From assembly GCF_900055185.1 (NCBI RefSeq), contig NZ_FIZX01000002.1:1-64000 (forward strand): a stretch of DNA of 64,000 nt, read 5' to 3'. A program made the position numbers and the translations under genes. The DNA is from Grimontia celer (GTDB taxonomy: Bacteria > Pseudomonadota > Gammaproteobacteria > Enterobacterales > Vibrionaceae). A model generated the notes under the pieces. That model was not told the origin of the DNA. It worked only from the letters and a program-made list of their open reading frames with translations, and searched no databases. Shown in pieces: positions 27,838-37,262 of this stretch; the stretch's first letter is position 1, and each line of letters opens with the position of its first letter.

Positions 27838-28805
27838 ATGTACAAACACATGCTTGTCGGCACTTTGTTGGCGCTTCCAGCGCTGGCTATTGCCGCAGAC
27901 AACACTGTCAACACCGCTGCAGGTGAGGTTTTTGTCGATCCGAACGGACGCTCGCTCTACACCTTCAGCAAAGACAAAAAGGACAAGTCCATCTGTAATG
28001 GTGGCTGCGCAGCAAAATGGCCGCCCCTCCCAGTCAATCCAGCGACCGAAATGTTGTATGGCAGTCAATCTGGATTCAGCGTTATTCGTCGCGACGATGG
28101 CAGTGAACAATGGGCTTATCAGGGCGCACCGCTTTACCGCTGGTTTAAAGACATGAAGGCAGGCGATATCGAAGGAGCAGGTATCAAAGGTGTTTGGCCT
28201 TTAGCGCGTGCCGATGATGTGACAGTCCGACTATATAACGATGATAACCGCCGCTATCTGGTGGATGACAACAACTTTACCCATTATACCCAAACAACCT
28301 GCAGATGCCGGTTTCAGCGAGCTTGACTGGCGTTGTGATCGCGGCGTCGCTTTGTAGATGTAGCCATCTACATCAAAAAGGGACAACAAAGAGCACGACG
28401 CCAGTCAACTCGCCCGAAGGGAGGACCTCAATGTGTCCACTTCTTCGTTAAATTTCGCTGAAATAGACTACTATTCCTAGCGAAATTTGCCTTGAATTGA
28501 ACACATTGATGACCTCTGAAATCGAGCATGTGCAGGTTATTTGGGTATATAACTTTGATAACGATGAAAAGGGTATCTCCAACTGCTATGGCGACTGCGC
28601 CGCTTATTGGCCACCCGCTTTGGTGGACACGCAGAACATGGCATCACTGACATTGTCCGGTGATTTTGGGGTAACAGAGCGCAAGGATGGGAACGTTCAG
28701 TGGACATACAAAGGTATGCCGCTTTACCGATGGATTAAAGATACCGCGCCGGGTCAAACGACAGGAGATGGCGTGAAGGACATCTGGCACATGGTGCCGC
28801 TATGA
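27838..28805 (+). pseudogene. Secreted-repeat (COG4315, Yx(FWY)xxD) protein gene split by a MITE
   Basis: The first part (from ATG 27838, GAAGGAAAT ribosome site) encodes a signal peptide and one PF03640-type unit: GRSLYTFSKDKKD, CNGGCAAKWPP, AYQGAPLYRWFKD. The second unit (28550-28805) reads YNFDNDEKGISNCYGDC, AYWPP, TYKGMPLYRWIKD. Between them lies the 261-bp element at 28287-28547. Joining 28286 to 28550, which removes the element and one TA, restores codon 150 as TAT (HYNFDND) and gives an uninterrupted 234-residue protein. As it stands the first part gains a short foreign tail and stops at 28326. The gene lies just upstream of an ECF sigma and anti-sigma pair, so it was probably part of their operon. 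Confidence 0.88.
28287..28547. mobile_element. 261-bp MITE with TA target duplication (Tc1/mariner or IS630-like ends)
   Basis: The ends TACCCAAACAACCTGCA and, on the opposite strand, TACCCAAATAACCTGCA match in 16 of 17 positions, and similarity continues for about 30 bp. TA is duplicated at 28285-28286 and 28548-28549. Inside are two folded parts: GCGAGCTTGACTGGCGT (28317-28333) pairs with 28398-28413, with a smaller TAGATG/CATCTA hairpin within it, and AAATTTCGCT (28450-28459) pairs perfectly with 28479-28488. No transposase is encoded, so it is non-autonomous. TA duplication suggests mobilisation by an IS630/Tc1-mariner enzyme; that is an inference. Confidence 0.85.
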
Positions 28806-28813
28806 GGTGATTT

Positions 28814-29350
28814 TTGAGTCTCGATACCAAGGAAGTCGGTGAGTTGCTCTCCCGCATTGCATTGAAAGATCGGAGCGCTTTTGAAGCGCTCTATTCGCTC
28901 ACAGGTTCGCGCCTTTATCATTTACTGGTTTCTATCGTCAAAGACGAAGGATTGGCTGCAGATTTACTACAGGAGGGTTTTCTGAAACTCTGGTTCAGAC
29001 AGCACAGCTACCCTATTGATTATCCTTGGGCCTGGCTATGCCAGAGTATGCGGAACCTCGCCATCGATGAACTGAGAAAGGCCCGCTATTCAAAGGAAGA
29101 ATCGGTCTCTGACCCCATGTCAGAGGCCGATAAAGGTCTGGCGACGCTGGAACACAGCGCACATCCTGAACATCAGAAGCTGAGTTACTGCCTCCAAGCC
29201 CTCACACCAGAAAAGCGCAGTGTCATAGTCCTCGCTTATGAGCATGGCATGAGCCATGAAGAAATTGTCGAACATGTAAAATCTCCACTAGGAACAGTGA
29301 AATCGTGGATTCGACGCGGACTGATGGAGCTGAAACGATGCCTAAATTAA
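28814..29350 (+). CDS. ECF-family RNA polymerase sigma factor
   Basis: The 178-residue protein has sigma region 2 (FEALYSLTGSRLYHLLVSIV, then LLQEGFLKLWF and WAWLCQSMRNLAIDELRK) and region 4 (SVIVLAYEHGMSHEEIVEH, then PLGTVKSWIRRGLMELK). The start is TTG 28814 behind GAGGTGA that overlaps the end of the previous gene. Its stop overlaps the anti-sigma start by 13 bp. Target genes are unknown; the split secreted-repeat gene upstream was probably in the same operon, so the MITE may alter its expression. Confidence 0.9.
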   Translation: MSLDTKEVGELLSRIALKDRSAFEALYSLTGSRLYHLLVSIVKDEGLAADLLQEGFLKLWFRQHSYPIDYPWAWLCQSMRNLAIDELRKARYSKEESVSDPMSEADKGLATLEHSAHPEHQKLSYCLQALTPEKRSVIVLAYEHGMSHEEIVEHVKSPLGTVKSWIRRGLMELKRCLN

Positions 29351-30108
29351 CCGTTGCCAAGCGCTACCAATCCGCGGAGTTACGAGACAAGCTTGCTGCT
29401 GAATATGTGCTTGGCACACTCACACCCAGGGTTCAGCGTCGTCTGGAATACCTGATGAACCAAGACCCAAGTTGGTGGGAACACATTGAGCACTGGCAGC
29501 AGCATTTTGCCGGCATCACCCCATCTATCGATGCAAATTTAGATTGGGAATTTACCAAGCCGCCTGAACGGGTCTGGCGCAATATCACCAACGCTATTTA
29601 CCCTCAGCGGGAAAATGCCCGAACCCGCTCGAAAACGCCTTGGTGGAAGGCTATCACCACACCCATGTCACTGGCTTTGTCTCTGGTTATTGGTGTGCTG
29701 ATAAGCCCCAGTATCATGCCACCAGAGGCTCCAAAGAAAGGGCCAATTATTGTTCAGCCTGCTAACTACTTTGCTTTGATGTCCTCTGAGCAAGAACACA
29801 ATCTGTTTGCCATTGTGGCGTATCGCGGATTAGGCGATGCAAAGTCAACACTGCGTCTGCAGCGAAACCTGCGTGAATCCGAGTTGCCGCCGGAAACAGC
29901 CACGGTGTGGATGCGGGACAAAGAATCCGGAGAAGTTACCCGTATCGACACGCTGAGAAACATCAACGACACACGTTTTCTTTCCCCCGAAGAATGGCAA
30001 CAATTGAAGAACAGTTCAGAGCTGATCGTCACCATTGGTGAAACGCCGGATAGTCAGGTTTTGTATGAAGGCCGCTGTGTTGAACTGAGTAACTGGAATG
30101 CCATTTAA
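29338..30108 (+). CDS. Anti-sigma factor, RskA family
   Basis: The 256-residue protein has an N-terminal cytoplasmic anti-sigma domain (LRDKLAAEYVLGTLTPRVQRR near residues 15-36), one membrane helix (SLALSLVIGVLISPS near 117-132) and a periplasmic RskA domain. It should hold the adjacent ECF sigma factor inactive at the membrane until a signal arrives. ATG 29338 lies inside the end of the sigma gene, as is usual for coupled pairs. Confidence 0.88.
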   Translation: MPKLTVAKRYQSAELRDKLAAEYVLGTLTPRVQRRLEYLMNQDPSWWEHIEHWQQHFAGITPSIDANLDWEFTKPPERVWRNITNAIYPQRENARTRSKTPWWKAITTPMSLALSLVIGVLISPSIMPPEAPKKGPIIVQPANYFALMSSEQEHNLFAIVAYRGLGDAKSTLRLQRNLRESELPPETATVWMRDKESGEVTRIDTLRNINDTRFLSPEEWQQLKNSSELIVTIGETPDSQVLYEGRCVELSNWNAI

Positions 30109-30113
30109 AAACT

Positions 30114-30150
30114 GGTCAGGGGGCGCGGTGTCGCCTCCTGACCTTCATTT
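30114..30150 (+). terminator. Terminator of the sigma/anti-sigma operon
   Basis: GGTCAGGGGGCG / CGCCTCCTGACC forms a 12-bp stem with one mismatch, followed by TTCATTT. Confidence 0.8.
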
Positions 30151-30230
30151 AAAATACAGTGATTAATCACATTTCCAAATGCGAATGCGGCATATTCTGG
30201 AGCTGATTTCTTCATTAGATTCAGGACAAT

Positions 30231-31526
30231 ATGGACGTATTACTGCTCGCTGGTTTAATTTTCATTAACGGCTTGTTTGCCATGTCTGAAATTGCGCTCG
30301 TCGCCGCTAAAACCAGCCGACTTAAACGCATGGCGGAAACCCGAAAGGCCGCCTCAGTGGCGCTTTCCCTCAAAGAAAACCCCAACACTTTTCTTTCTAC
30401 TATCCAAATCGGCATCACGGTTATCGGGCTTTTGAGCGGTATTGTTGGTGAAGCCACTCTCTCCAAGCCTTTCGCAGAGTTTCTCGTTTCAGCTGGCATG
30501 CACATCGAAACGGTAGATTATCTCTCCACCGCTTGCGTGGTGCTGGGCATCACCTACTTTGCCATCGTCGTGGGCGAGTTGGTGCCAAAACGTATTGCAC
30601 AATCTCATGCCGAAGCTATTGCGGTACTGGTTGCTCGTCCCATCCGCTGGATTTCTATTGTTACCCGGCCGTTTGTGGTGGCGCTAAGTGTCTCAACGCA
30701 AACGTTGCTTAAAGGTCTTGGTGTGCGCGAAGACAGTGAAGAAACCGTCACCGAGGATGATATTCAGGCCATCCTCAATGAAGGTTCGGAATCCGGTGCG
30801 ATAGAGCCGCGTGAACAGATCATGATCCGCAACATCCTTCATCTCAATGATCGACTGGTCAGCTCGCTGATGACACCGCGACGCGACATCGATTATCTCG
30901 ACATCAACCAGCCTGTCGATCAGGTACTGGTGCGTATCCGCAGCACCAAACACAGTGTCTTCCCCATCTGTCGTGGCAATCTGGATAATGTCATCGGCAC
31001 GGTTTCTTCGAAGCTGCTGCTGAACCATGTCGGCGACATCAACACCACCGTCATTGCCAAATTGCTTAAACACCCTATGTATGTGCCAGAGTCGATGAAA
31101 GGATTAACACTGCTCGATCACATGCAGCGCCAAGGGACAGAAATGGCGTTTATTGTTGATGAATATGGCGACATTCAAGGCCTCGTCACCCATTATGATT
31201 TACTGGAAGCCATTGCCGGTGAGCTCTCACTCTCACCACAGGATTTGTGGGCGCAGGATCTGGAAGAAGGTGGTTGGGTGATGGATGCGCTGATCCCTTT
31301 GAACGAGTTAAAAGACAGGCTTGGGGTTTCGACTTTGGAGGGAGAAGAAACCGAAGGCTTCCAGACGCTAAATGGCATGTTGAGTTGGTTAGCAGAAAAG
31401 GTGCCTGGCGAGGGAGAAGTACTCGTCCATCAAGGCTGGCGATTTGAGGTCCTCAAGGTCAAACACAACCGCATCGCCAAGGTAAAAGTGACCCAAGAGC
31501 GCGCAGAAACCGAAGCGGAAATTTAA
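30231..31526 (+). CDS. CBS-domain membrane transporter (HlyC/CorC, CNNM-like)
   Basis: The 431-residue inner-membrane protein has a DUF21 domain (helices near 1-20, 55-80, 95-120 and 135-155), two CBS domains (MTPRRDIDYLD near 217, then FIVDEYGDIQGLVTHYDLLE near 305) and a C-terminal CorC_HlyC domain. It is a candidate Mg/Co efflux or transport protein; the haemolysin name is historical. It stands alone with its own terminator. Confidence 0.9.
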   Translation: MDVLLLAGLIFINGLFAMSEIALVAAKTSRLKRMAETRKAASVALSLKENPNTFLSTIQIGITVIGLLSGIVGEATLSKPFAEFLVSAGMHIETVDYLSTACVVLGITYFAIVVGELVPKRIAQSHAEAIAVLVARPIRWISIVTRPFVVALSVSTQTLLKGLGVREDSEETVTEDDIQAILNEGSESGAIEPREQIMIRNILHLNDRLVSSLMTPRRDIDYLDINQPVDQVLVRIRSTKHSVFPICRGNLDNVIGTVSSKLLLNHVGDINTTVIAKLLKHPMYVPESMKGLTLLDHMQRQGTEMAFIVDEYGDIQGLVTHYDLLEAIAGELSLSPQDLWAQDLEEGGWVMDALIPLNELKDRLGVSTLEGEETEGFQTLNGMLSWLAEKVPGEGEVLVHQGWRFEVLKVKHNRIAKVKVTQERAETEAEI

Positions 31527-31531
31527 TCAAT

Positions 31532-31572
31532 AAAAAGCCCCCCAAAACTTGGAAACATAGGAGGGCTTTTTC
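31532..31572. terminator. Terminator between convergent genes
   Basis: AAAAAGCCC...GGGCTTTTT encloses an imperfect C-run/G-run stem and serves the CBS-domain gene and, in the reverse direction, the metalloprotease gene. Confidence 0.75.
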
Positions 31573-31589
31573 GATCGAAAGGAAACAGC

Positions 31590-33374
31590 TTAGTTGTATC
31601 CCGACACTTGCTTCGAGAAGTTATTCATCGCCTTCACACCGTCGATCTGGTTGTCAAAACCCAGCGGCAGCTTAGTGTTTGGAGAAAGCTTTTCTGGCGT
31701 CGAAAAATACGGGATCGCATTGCCGCCCATCACGGTGCGTTCCGCAGAGTAACCAACCGCGATATTGCGTGCTAAATCCGGCGTCAGTACACCATGATTC
31801 AATCCCATGTTATGTCCCAGCTCATGGCGCATAACATTGGTGCCACAGTTCAGCGAGCCCGTCGCCACCATGTTGAAACGGCTGGATTTCACCCATGCCA
31901 GGCCACACCCGCTTTCGGTTCCTTCATAGTAAATCGCATCCGCTTTAAGGGCATTACGTCGTTGCTGCGCAATCGGATTTGAGCGAAGTTCACGCAACGC
32001 ATCACCGAGCTTCAGCCAGGTATCCGGCGTCTGGAATTTTTCGAGAGAAACCATGCGGAAACGGAAATTTGCCCCGGAATTCAACAAGGCTTCATTGGTT
32101 TTCACATAACCTTCTACCAAGCGCGAGCGCGATTTCGCTTCACCAATTTTCTGAACGTTGCGATGGCTGTAGTAAGCCAGCAAATCGATGGTGACAGTGT
32201 CGCGTTCCCAGTTTCCACTGCCATTGACCACAAAGGTTGCCCATTCGCCACGGTAAAGCCTGTTTGGGCTCATCCCCTGCCCTGATACGACGAACGACCA
32301 TGCGGCATCCGTTTTTACATGAACGCGTGTGCCTTCGCCACTGTTTGGCAACTTCAGGTTTCGCACATAGTTTGCGTTGGCAAAATAAACGTGGGTATCG
32401 GGCGTGGTGATATTCAACTCACCGTTTTTCACATCACGCGCATTCAGGCTTACTTCTGGACTCTTATACAAACTCCACAGATTACGGTCACCACGATAAA
32501 CGAACACATATTCCTGACCGTTTCTGAGCGTCAGAGGTGCACCCACATCGGTACGCGTATTCATAATGGTTGCATTCCAGGCAGCGCGGGAACGGATTGA
32601 AACTGTGTCTCCCTCTTTGCCCTCTCTGGGCAACGAAATGTTTCCGATGTAGTTAGCATTGGCAAATTGCACCACTGTCATTGGCGAATAAGGAGTTGGC
32701 ACCACACCGTCTTTAATATCACGCGCATTGATAAAGCGCTCCGGCGCAGATTTGAAGAACCACTTTTTATATTGCTTGTTGTAGATCAACACATATTTGT
32801 CTTTGGTGCGGATAGACGCCGTACTCTTGGTCCCCAATTGCGCGTCATCAATACGTGATGTCCACGACGCGTTGGACGTGATCACAATGCCCTGAAGCTG
32901 ATTAACGGTTTCGGGCAATTTCACCGCCCGCGTCCAATTGCTGTTGTACATGTGATAGCGAACAAAGCGCTGTCCCGCATCATTCCGGATCGTATCGCCC
33001 ACCTTGTTTGGCGTCTGGAAATCCATGTCCATACCCCACGCTTTAGTCGCGGCATCATAGCGGAACGTCACGGAGTCATTGGTGTAGAGGTAAACGGTTT
33101 CAAAATCCAGTGAGTCATGGCTGATTGAAGAGGTATAACCTGCCTTGGAAACCAAATTTACAATGGTTTTGTCCTGCGGTGCTGTTGGGAACTTTATCTC
33201 GCCAACCCAGTTTCCGTTGTAGGTAGTAAAAGTGATGTTGTTGTCGTCATTCGGCAATTGCCCATCGGGAAAGTCCTTTGCCGTATAGTTTCCTGCCAAT
33301 GCCGTTGCAGAGAAAAGCGCCAAGCCAAGGCTCCCTACAATTTTTGTATATATTTTTAGATGTCTAAGATTCAT
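31590..33374 (-). CDS. Secreted metzincin zinc protease with four N-terminal repeats
   Basis: The 594-residue protein has a signal peptide (ATALA near residue 27), four repeats of about 90 residues, and a C-terminal catalytic domain with HELGHNMGLNHG from His517. That zinc motif and a later Met (RTVMGG) define a metzincin. Each repeat has a W or Y followed by a short I/L-K/S-L-P strand (NWVGEIKFP, NWTRAVKLP, NYIGNISLP, NYVRNLKLP) and ends in a V-F/L-x-Y strand. I do not know this repeat as a named domain. GAAAGGA precedes ATG 33374; TTG 33377 is one codon upstream. It is a likely extracellular enzyme; the substrate is unknown. Confidence 0.85.
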   Translation of the reverse strand: MNLRHLKIYTKIVGSLGLALFSATALAGNYTAKDFPDGQLPNDDNNITFTTYNGNWVGEIKFPTAPQDKTIVNLVSKAGYTSSISHDSLDFETVYLYTNDSVTFRYDAATKAWGMDMDFQTPNKVGDTIRNDAGQRFVRYHMYNSNWTRAVKLPETVNQLQGIVITSNASWTSRIDDAQLGTKSTASIRTKDKYVLIYNKQYKKWFFKSAPERFINARDIKDGVVPTPYSPMTVVQFANANYIGNISLPREGKEGDTVSIRSRAAWNATIMNTRTDVGAPLTLRNGQEYVFVYRGDRNLWSLYKSPEVSLNARDVKNGELNITTPDTHVYFANANYVRNLKLPNSGEGTRVHVKTDAAWSFVVSGQGMSPNRLYRGEWATFVVNGSGNWERDTVTIDLLAYYSHRNVQKIGEAKSRSRLVEGYVKTNEALLNSGANFRFRMVSLEKFQTPDTWLKLGDALRELRSNPIAQQRRNALKADAIYYEGTESGCGLAWVKSSRFNMVATGSLNCGTNVMRHELGHNMGLNHGVLTPDLARNIAVGYSAERTVMGGNAIPYFSTPEKLSPNTKLPLGFDNQIDGVKAMNNFSKQVSGYN

Positions 33375-33512
33375 CAATTATCCTTTCTCTTTATTATCCA
33401 TGTCAGTCAGTGCATTCCCCTGACTCAAAGAAAGGTTATTTAATTCATCATGATAAATTTGTTTCTGAAGTGAGATGCACAGAGCTTTCGGTACTTTTTT
33501 GTCCGGTTTAGA

Positions 33513-33550
33513 TAAAAAAAAAGCCCGACATCCAAGGAGAAAATGCCGGG
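33513..33550 (-). terminator. Terminator of the glycoside importer operon
   Basis: Read on the minus strand, CCCGGCAT / ATGTCGGG (one mismatch) with an 11-base loop is followed by a run of nine T. It lies about 90 bp after the ATPase stop. Confidence 0.85.
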
Positions 33551-33638
33551 GGAGTGTTTTGCAGTTCACTGGAAGAAAGAACTGCATCAAATGGAGAATG
33601 TGTGCCTTCAGTAAACTCGAAAAACCGAAGACACTTGA

Positions 33639-34694
33639 TCATGATTGCGCGACAGATAATCCTTCCGCGTCGAAGAAGTGAAGCTTGTTAGTATGGAACT
33701 GGAGACCCACGTTGTCGCCAGCTCTTACCTCGCTTTCCCCATCGGTGCGAACGGTTATTTTGCCGAGCTCACCACAATCAACAACTACATAGATATCCGC
33801 ACCAAGGTATTCAGTCACATCTACGATGCCCTGACAGTTACCTTCTTCCGGAGAAACCAGATTTATTGCCTCTGGACGGATGCCAAGCTGGGTTGCAGAA
33901 CGGGTATGCGGATATTCTCCGCCCTTGCCGCCTGCCAGCCCATATTCACCACCTTCTGTCACACAAGGCATGATGTTCATCTTAGGGCTGCCGATAAATT
34001 GCGCGACAAACAGGTTAGCAGGGTGATCGTATAGCGTTTTCGGGCTGCCAATCTGCTCAATCACACCGCCTTGCAGCACGACGATTTTGTCGGCAAGCGT
34101 CATTGCTTCTACCTGATCGTGTGTCACGTAAATCATGGTGGATTGCAAAGACTGGTGAAGCTTGGCGATTTCGTATCGCATTTCCACACGAAGCGCCGCG
34201 TCCAGATTCGACAAGGGTTCATCAAATAGGAACGCTGTTGGGTCACGCACAATAGAGCGCCCTATCGCCACGCGCTGTCGCTGACCACCGGAAAGGTGTC
34301 TTGGACGACGGTCGAGATAATCCTCAAGCTTAAGCACCTGCGCCGCGTAATTCACTTTTTCGTCGATTTCAGATTGCGGACGCCCTTGGGTTTTCAGGCT
34401 AAAACCCATGTTGTCGCGCACTGTCATGTGTGGATACAGGGCATAGCTCTGAAACACCATGGTCAAACCGCGTTTGGCTGGCGGTTGATCTGTCATGTCA
34501 GTGCCGTCAATCAAGATCTGTCCGCGGCTGGTTTCCTCAAGCCCGGCAATCATCCGGAGCAGCGTAGATTTGCCACAACCCGAAGGCCCAACAAAAATCA
34601 CCAACTCGCCCTCGTCTACAGAAAGGTCGATTCCCTTGATCACCTGCGTGTCGCCATACCATTTTTCGACTTTGTTCAGTTGAATTGAGCCCAT
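33639..34694 (-). CDS. Carbohydrate ABC transporter ATPase (MalK/UgpC family)
   Basis: The 351-residue ATPase has Walker [10 protein letters not shown] (about 37-45), signature [10 protein letters not shown], Walker [13 protein letters not shown], switch His in VTHDQ and a C-terminal TOBE-type regulatory region from about 240. It is the last gene of the operon binding protein - two permeases - hydrolase - ATPase. It follows the hydrolase gene with one base between stop and start. Confidence 0.92.
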   Translation of the reverse strand: MGSIQLNKVEKWYGDTQVIKGIDLSVDEGELVIFVGPSGCGKSTLLRMIAGLEETSRGQILIDGTDMTDQPPAKRGLTMVFQSYALYPHMTVRDNMGFSLKTQGRPQSEIDEKVNYAAQVLKLEDYLDRRPRHLSGGQRQRVAIGRSIVRDPTAFLFDEPLSNLDAALRVEMRYEIAKLHQSLQSTMIYVTHDQVEAMTLADKIVVLQGGVIEQIGSPKTLYDHPANLFVAQFIGSPKMNIMPCVTEGGEYGLAGGKGGEYPHTRSATQLGIRPEAINLVSPEEGNCQGIVDVTEYLGADIYVVVDCGELGKITVRTDGESEVRAGDNVGLQFHTNKLHFFDAEGLSVAQS

Positions 34695-34695
34695 G

Positions 34696-35943
34696 TCAGC
34701 CTCCTGCTAAGTCAGACAGCGACCAGGAAAGCCAAACGGCTGCTGTCCAAGTAAAATGCCCGCCGCCTGCCGGCGTTCCATTGTCCGGATTGAAGTATTC
34801 GGCGAAGCCATAATTTGAAATCAAACCCGCCGTTTGCTGGCGCACTGCTCGCGCCAGTGTCACGTGTCCCTGTTCTTCCAGTCCCCAGCCAATCAGCGCG
34901 TTCATGATCGCCCACACTGGGCCGCGCCAATAACGCATTGCGTCGTATTTCTCCCCTGCCGGGTCATAGCTCGGCACAATGTAATGCCCATTTCCAAGAA
35001 TCCGCTCAAGATGACCGACCATTTCCGGGCTTTCAATGCCTGCATACCAACAAAGAAAAGAGGCATTGGACAGGCTTCCCGCGAACTTGCCGTTTCGCAG
35101 ATTCACGCTGTCGAATGCGCTAATCTCACTGTTCCAGATTTGTTTGCAGCCTTCTTCCAGCGTAGAGATCCAACCATCAATCTCGGAGACATCTTCACCT
35201 AACAATTTTCCGATCTCCGCCAAATCGCGGTGGCCACGAAGCAAGGTGAAATGCAGGCTGGGATCGGCGACCCGAAACGGACTGGTTTGCTCTATCACCT
35301 TCTCATCCCAGCCGCAGTCACGCCCTAAGTACAAAAGCGACAGATAGCGGTCGTAATCCAGTTTGGTCGGGCGCATCGATGCGTCCACATGAGACGTATC
35401 ACGACGTTGGTATTCACCGACATTTGAGATATCAATGGCGTCTGAGGCTTCATCCCAATCCGGCGCGTTATCGCGGCCACTTTCCCATGGGTGAGTGCTT
35501 GCCACCACGCCGGATTCCGCGCGGCATTCCATGTACCAGCGGTGCCATTTAACCAACGCCGGATAAATGGCTTTAAGTTTCTCCTGACCTAACGCTTCGT
35601 CACGATGAAAAATCTTGCGCGCAAAGGTTGCTACCAATGGCGGTTGGCTAATGCCTGACGACGCAATTGGCCCTTTCCCCCCCCAGACCTCCGGCCCTGG
35701 AAAGTAACCTTCATCAGGTTGGTGGAAAACAATGTGTGGCACCATGCCGTTGTCCCACTGGGCAGTCAGTAAGGTTTCAATCTCCTGCCAAGCGCGCGGT
35801 AAGTCGAAGGTTGAAAAACCCAATGCTGCAAAGGCGCTATCCCAGTTCCACTGATACGGGTACAAACCCGCCGTTGGTATGGTGTAACCGCCTCGATCGT
35901 TATCTGTCAGTATGTCGATGGCTTGTTTATCCAGAGCTTCCAT
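34696..35943 (-). CDS. Intracellular glycoside hydrolase, GH63/MGH-like
   Basis: The 415-residue protein has the (alpha/alpha)6 pattern of GH63-related enzymes that act on small glycosides: [16 protein letters not shown] (about 27-42), [23 protein letters not shown] near 150, and [15 protein letters not shown] near 340. No signal peptide is present, so it acts in the cytoplasm on the imported sugar. Close families cleave mannosylglycerate, glucosylglycerate or similar osmolytes; which one is not shown. ATG 35943 is chosen over TTG 35949. It lies between the permease and ATPase genes. Confidence 0.82.
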   Translation of the reverse strand: MEALDKQAIDILTDNDRGGYTIPTAGLYPYQWNWDSAFAALGFSTFDLPRAWQEIETLLTAQWDNGMVPHIVFHQPDEGYFPGPEVWGGKGPIASSGISQPPLVATFARKIFHRDEALGQEKLKAIYPALVKWHRWYMECRAESGVVASTHPWESGRDNAPDWDEASDAIDISNVGEYQRRDTSHVDASMRPTKLDYDRYLSLLYLGRDCGWDEKVIEQTSPFRVADPSLHFTLLRGHRDLAEIGKLLGEDVSEIDGWISTLEEGCKQIWNSEISAFDSVNLRNGKFAGSLSNASFLCWYAGIESPEMVGHLERILGNGHYIVPSYDPAGEKYDAMRYWRGPVWAIMNALIGWGLEEQGHVTLARAVRQQTAGLISNYGFAEYFNPDNGTPAGGGHFTWTAAVWLSWSLSDLAGG

Positions 35944-36017
35944 AATCAAATTCCCAAAAAATTAAGCTGTTGACCCAAAAGCGCTTTACCGCGATTACAG
36001 CGCCTCTGGATGTATCG

Positions 36018-37262
36018 TTATTTCACCGATCCCGCCGTGAGGCCTTTCACCATAAATCGCTCAAGACCAAGGAAAATCATCATGATAGGCACGGTGGCAA
36101 TCACTGCCCCGGCCATCAAATGCTGACGCGGTATTTCCGAGCTGTTGAGCATGGCGACACCACGGGTCAGGGTGAATTTGGAAGGATCGTCTAGCAACAT
36201 GAAAGCAAGCAGGAACTCGTTCCACGCGATCATAAAGACGTACAGCGATACCGATGCCATGGCGGGCAAACTGAGTGGCAGCGTGATTTTCAGAATCACT
36301 TTGAGACGCGACAGCCCATCCATCAGGCCCGCTTCTTCCACTTCTGCAGGCAATCCCCGGAAGTAGCCCTGCAGCATATAGAGCGCCACAGGAATAGTGG
36401 TCACCGGATAAATCAGCAGAATGCCAAATAGGGAATTGCGAAGGCCTAACATGCTGAATCCGATATAGATGGGCAGCGCAAGGACGATCATCGGCACCAT
36501 ATAAATCAGCAGAATCGAGCGGGACATCGCTGCTTGCCCACGGAAACGGAGACGGGCAACGGCATAGGCTCCAGGCACACTGAACAGCAAAGTGACAATC
36601 ACGGTCGCGACCGACACGCTGAAGGAGGTCAGCAGGTATTCGCCAAAATTGAACTGCTCAAAGAGTTCGACATAAGAGCGGAACAGACCAAATCCTTTGT
36701 CGAGATCCAAGCTGAAATCAAGCGGATTAGCGAGCAGAGCTTGCTGACTTTTCAGGCTGGTCATCACCATCACGTAGAAAGGTACTGCCACAATGATGAT
36801 GAAAAACAGGTAGCCGAACCAATACATGAAGTTGATGATCGCACTTTCAAATTCGTGTCGATCCAGCCAGCCCTTAGGGGTTTCCACCAGCATTCGGGAA
36901 AGCGGCCAGACGGTGAAAAGTGCCATCACGACAAACGCCACAGCCTGCGATACCGTATGCTCAGCCAGCGAAATAGTGAACGGTGCACCGAGCGTCAGCA
37001 CCATGAATATCAGCAAATAGACGGTGGTAGCACTGACCACCAAAGAAGTACCTTCCAGGCGATGTTGCATGCGAAGCACATAGACAGCACATACCGCTCC
37101 AGCCAGAAGGGAAATCAATACGTACGGTGCCACACCAGCACCCGTCATCAATGCCAGAGCTACGGTCACGGTGATGGCGGCGCTGATGCCCCAGCCAGCA
37201 CCAATGGTGGCGGCAACAAAGTCCGCCTGACGATACCAGCGTTTATCCAAAGCCGTCATCAT
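36018..37262 (-). CDS. Carbohydrate ABC transporter permease (MalG-like) with extra N-terminal helices
   Basis: The 414-residue protein has the MalG core in its second half, with the EAA loop AEVEEAGLMDGLSRLKVI near residue 300. The first about 140 residues add four or so extra hydrophobic helices (AAITVTVALALMTG, PYVLISLLAGAVCAVYV, TVYLLIFMVLTLGA, VAFVVMALFTVWPL), so it is longer than the usual 280 residues. Its ATG overlaps the stop of the partner permease. Confidence 0.9.
   Translation of the reverse strand: MMTALDKRWYRQADFVAATIGAGWGISAAITVTVALALMTGAGVAPYVLISLLAGAVCAVYVLRMQHRLEGTSLVVSATTVYLLIFMVLTLGAPFTISLAEHTVSQAVAFVVMALFTVWPLSRMLVETPKGWLDRHEFESAIINFMYWFGYLFFIIIVAVPFYVMVMTSLKSQQALLANPLDFSLDLDKGFGLFRSYVELFEQFNFGEYLLTSFSVSVATVIVTLLFSVPGAYAVARLRFRGQAAMSRSILLIYMVPMIVLALPIYIGFSMLGLRNSLFGILLIYPVTTIPVALYMLQGYFRGLPAEVEEAGLMDGLSRLKVILKITLPLSLPAMASVSLYVFMIAWNEFLLAFMLLDDPSKFTLTRGVAMLNSSEIPRQHLMAGAVIATVPIMMIFLGLERFMVKGLTAGSVK

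Noticed and set aside
28497-28805. Separate 102-codon gene for the second secreted repeat
   Set aside because: Its first part lies in the MITE. The repeat is the second half of the disrupted gene and has no signal peptide of its own.
33378-33590. 70-codon minus-strand frame upstream of the metalloprotease
   Set aside because: It overlaps the importer-operon terminator and has no recognisable content.
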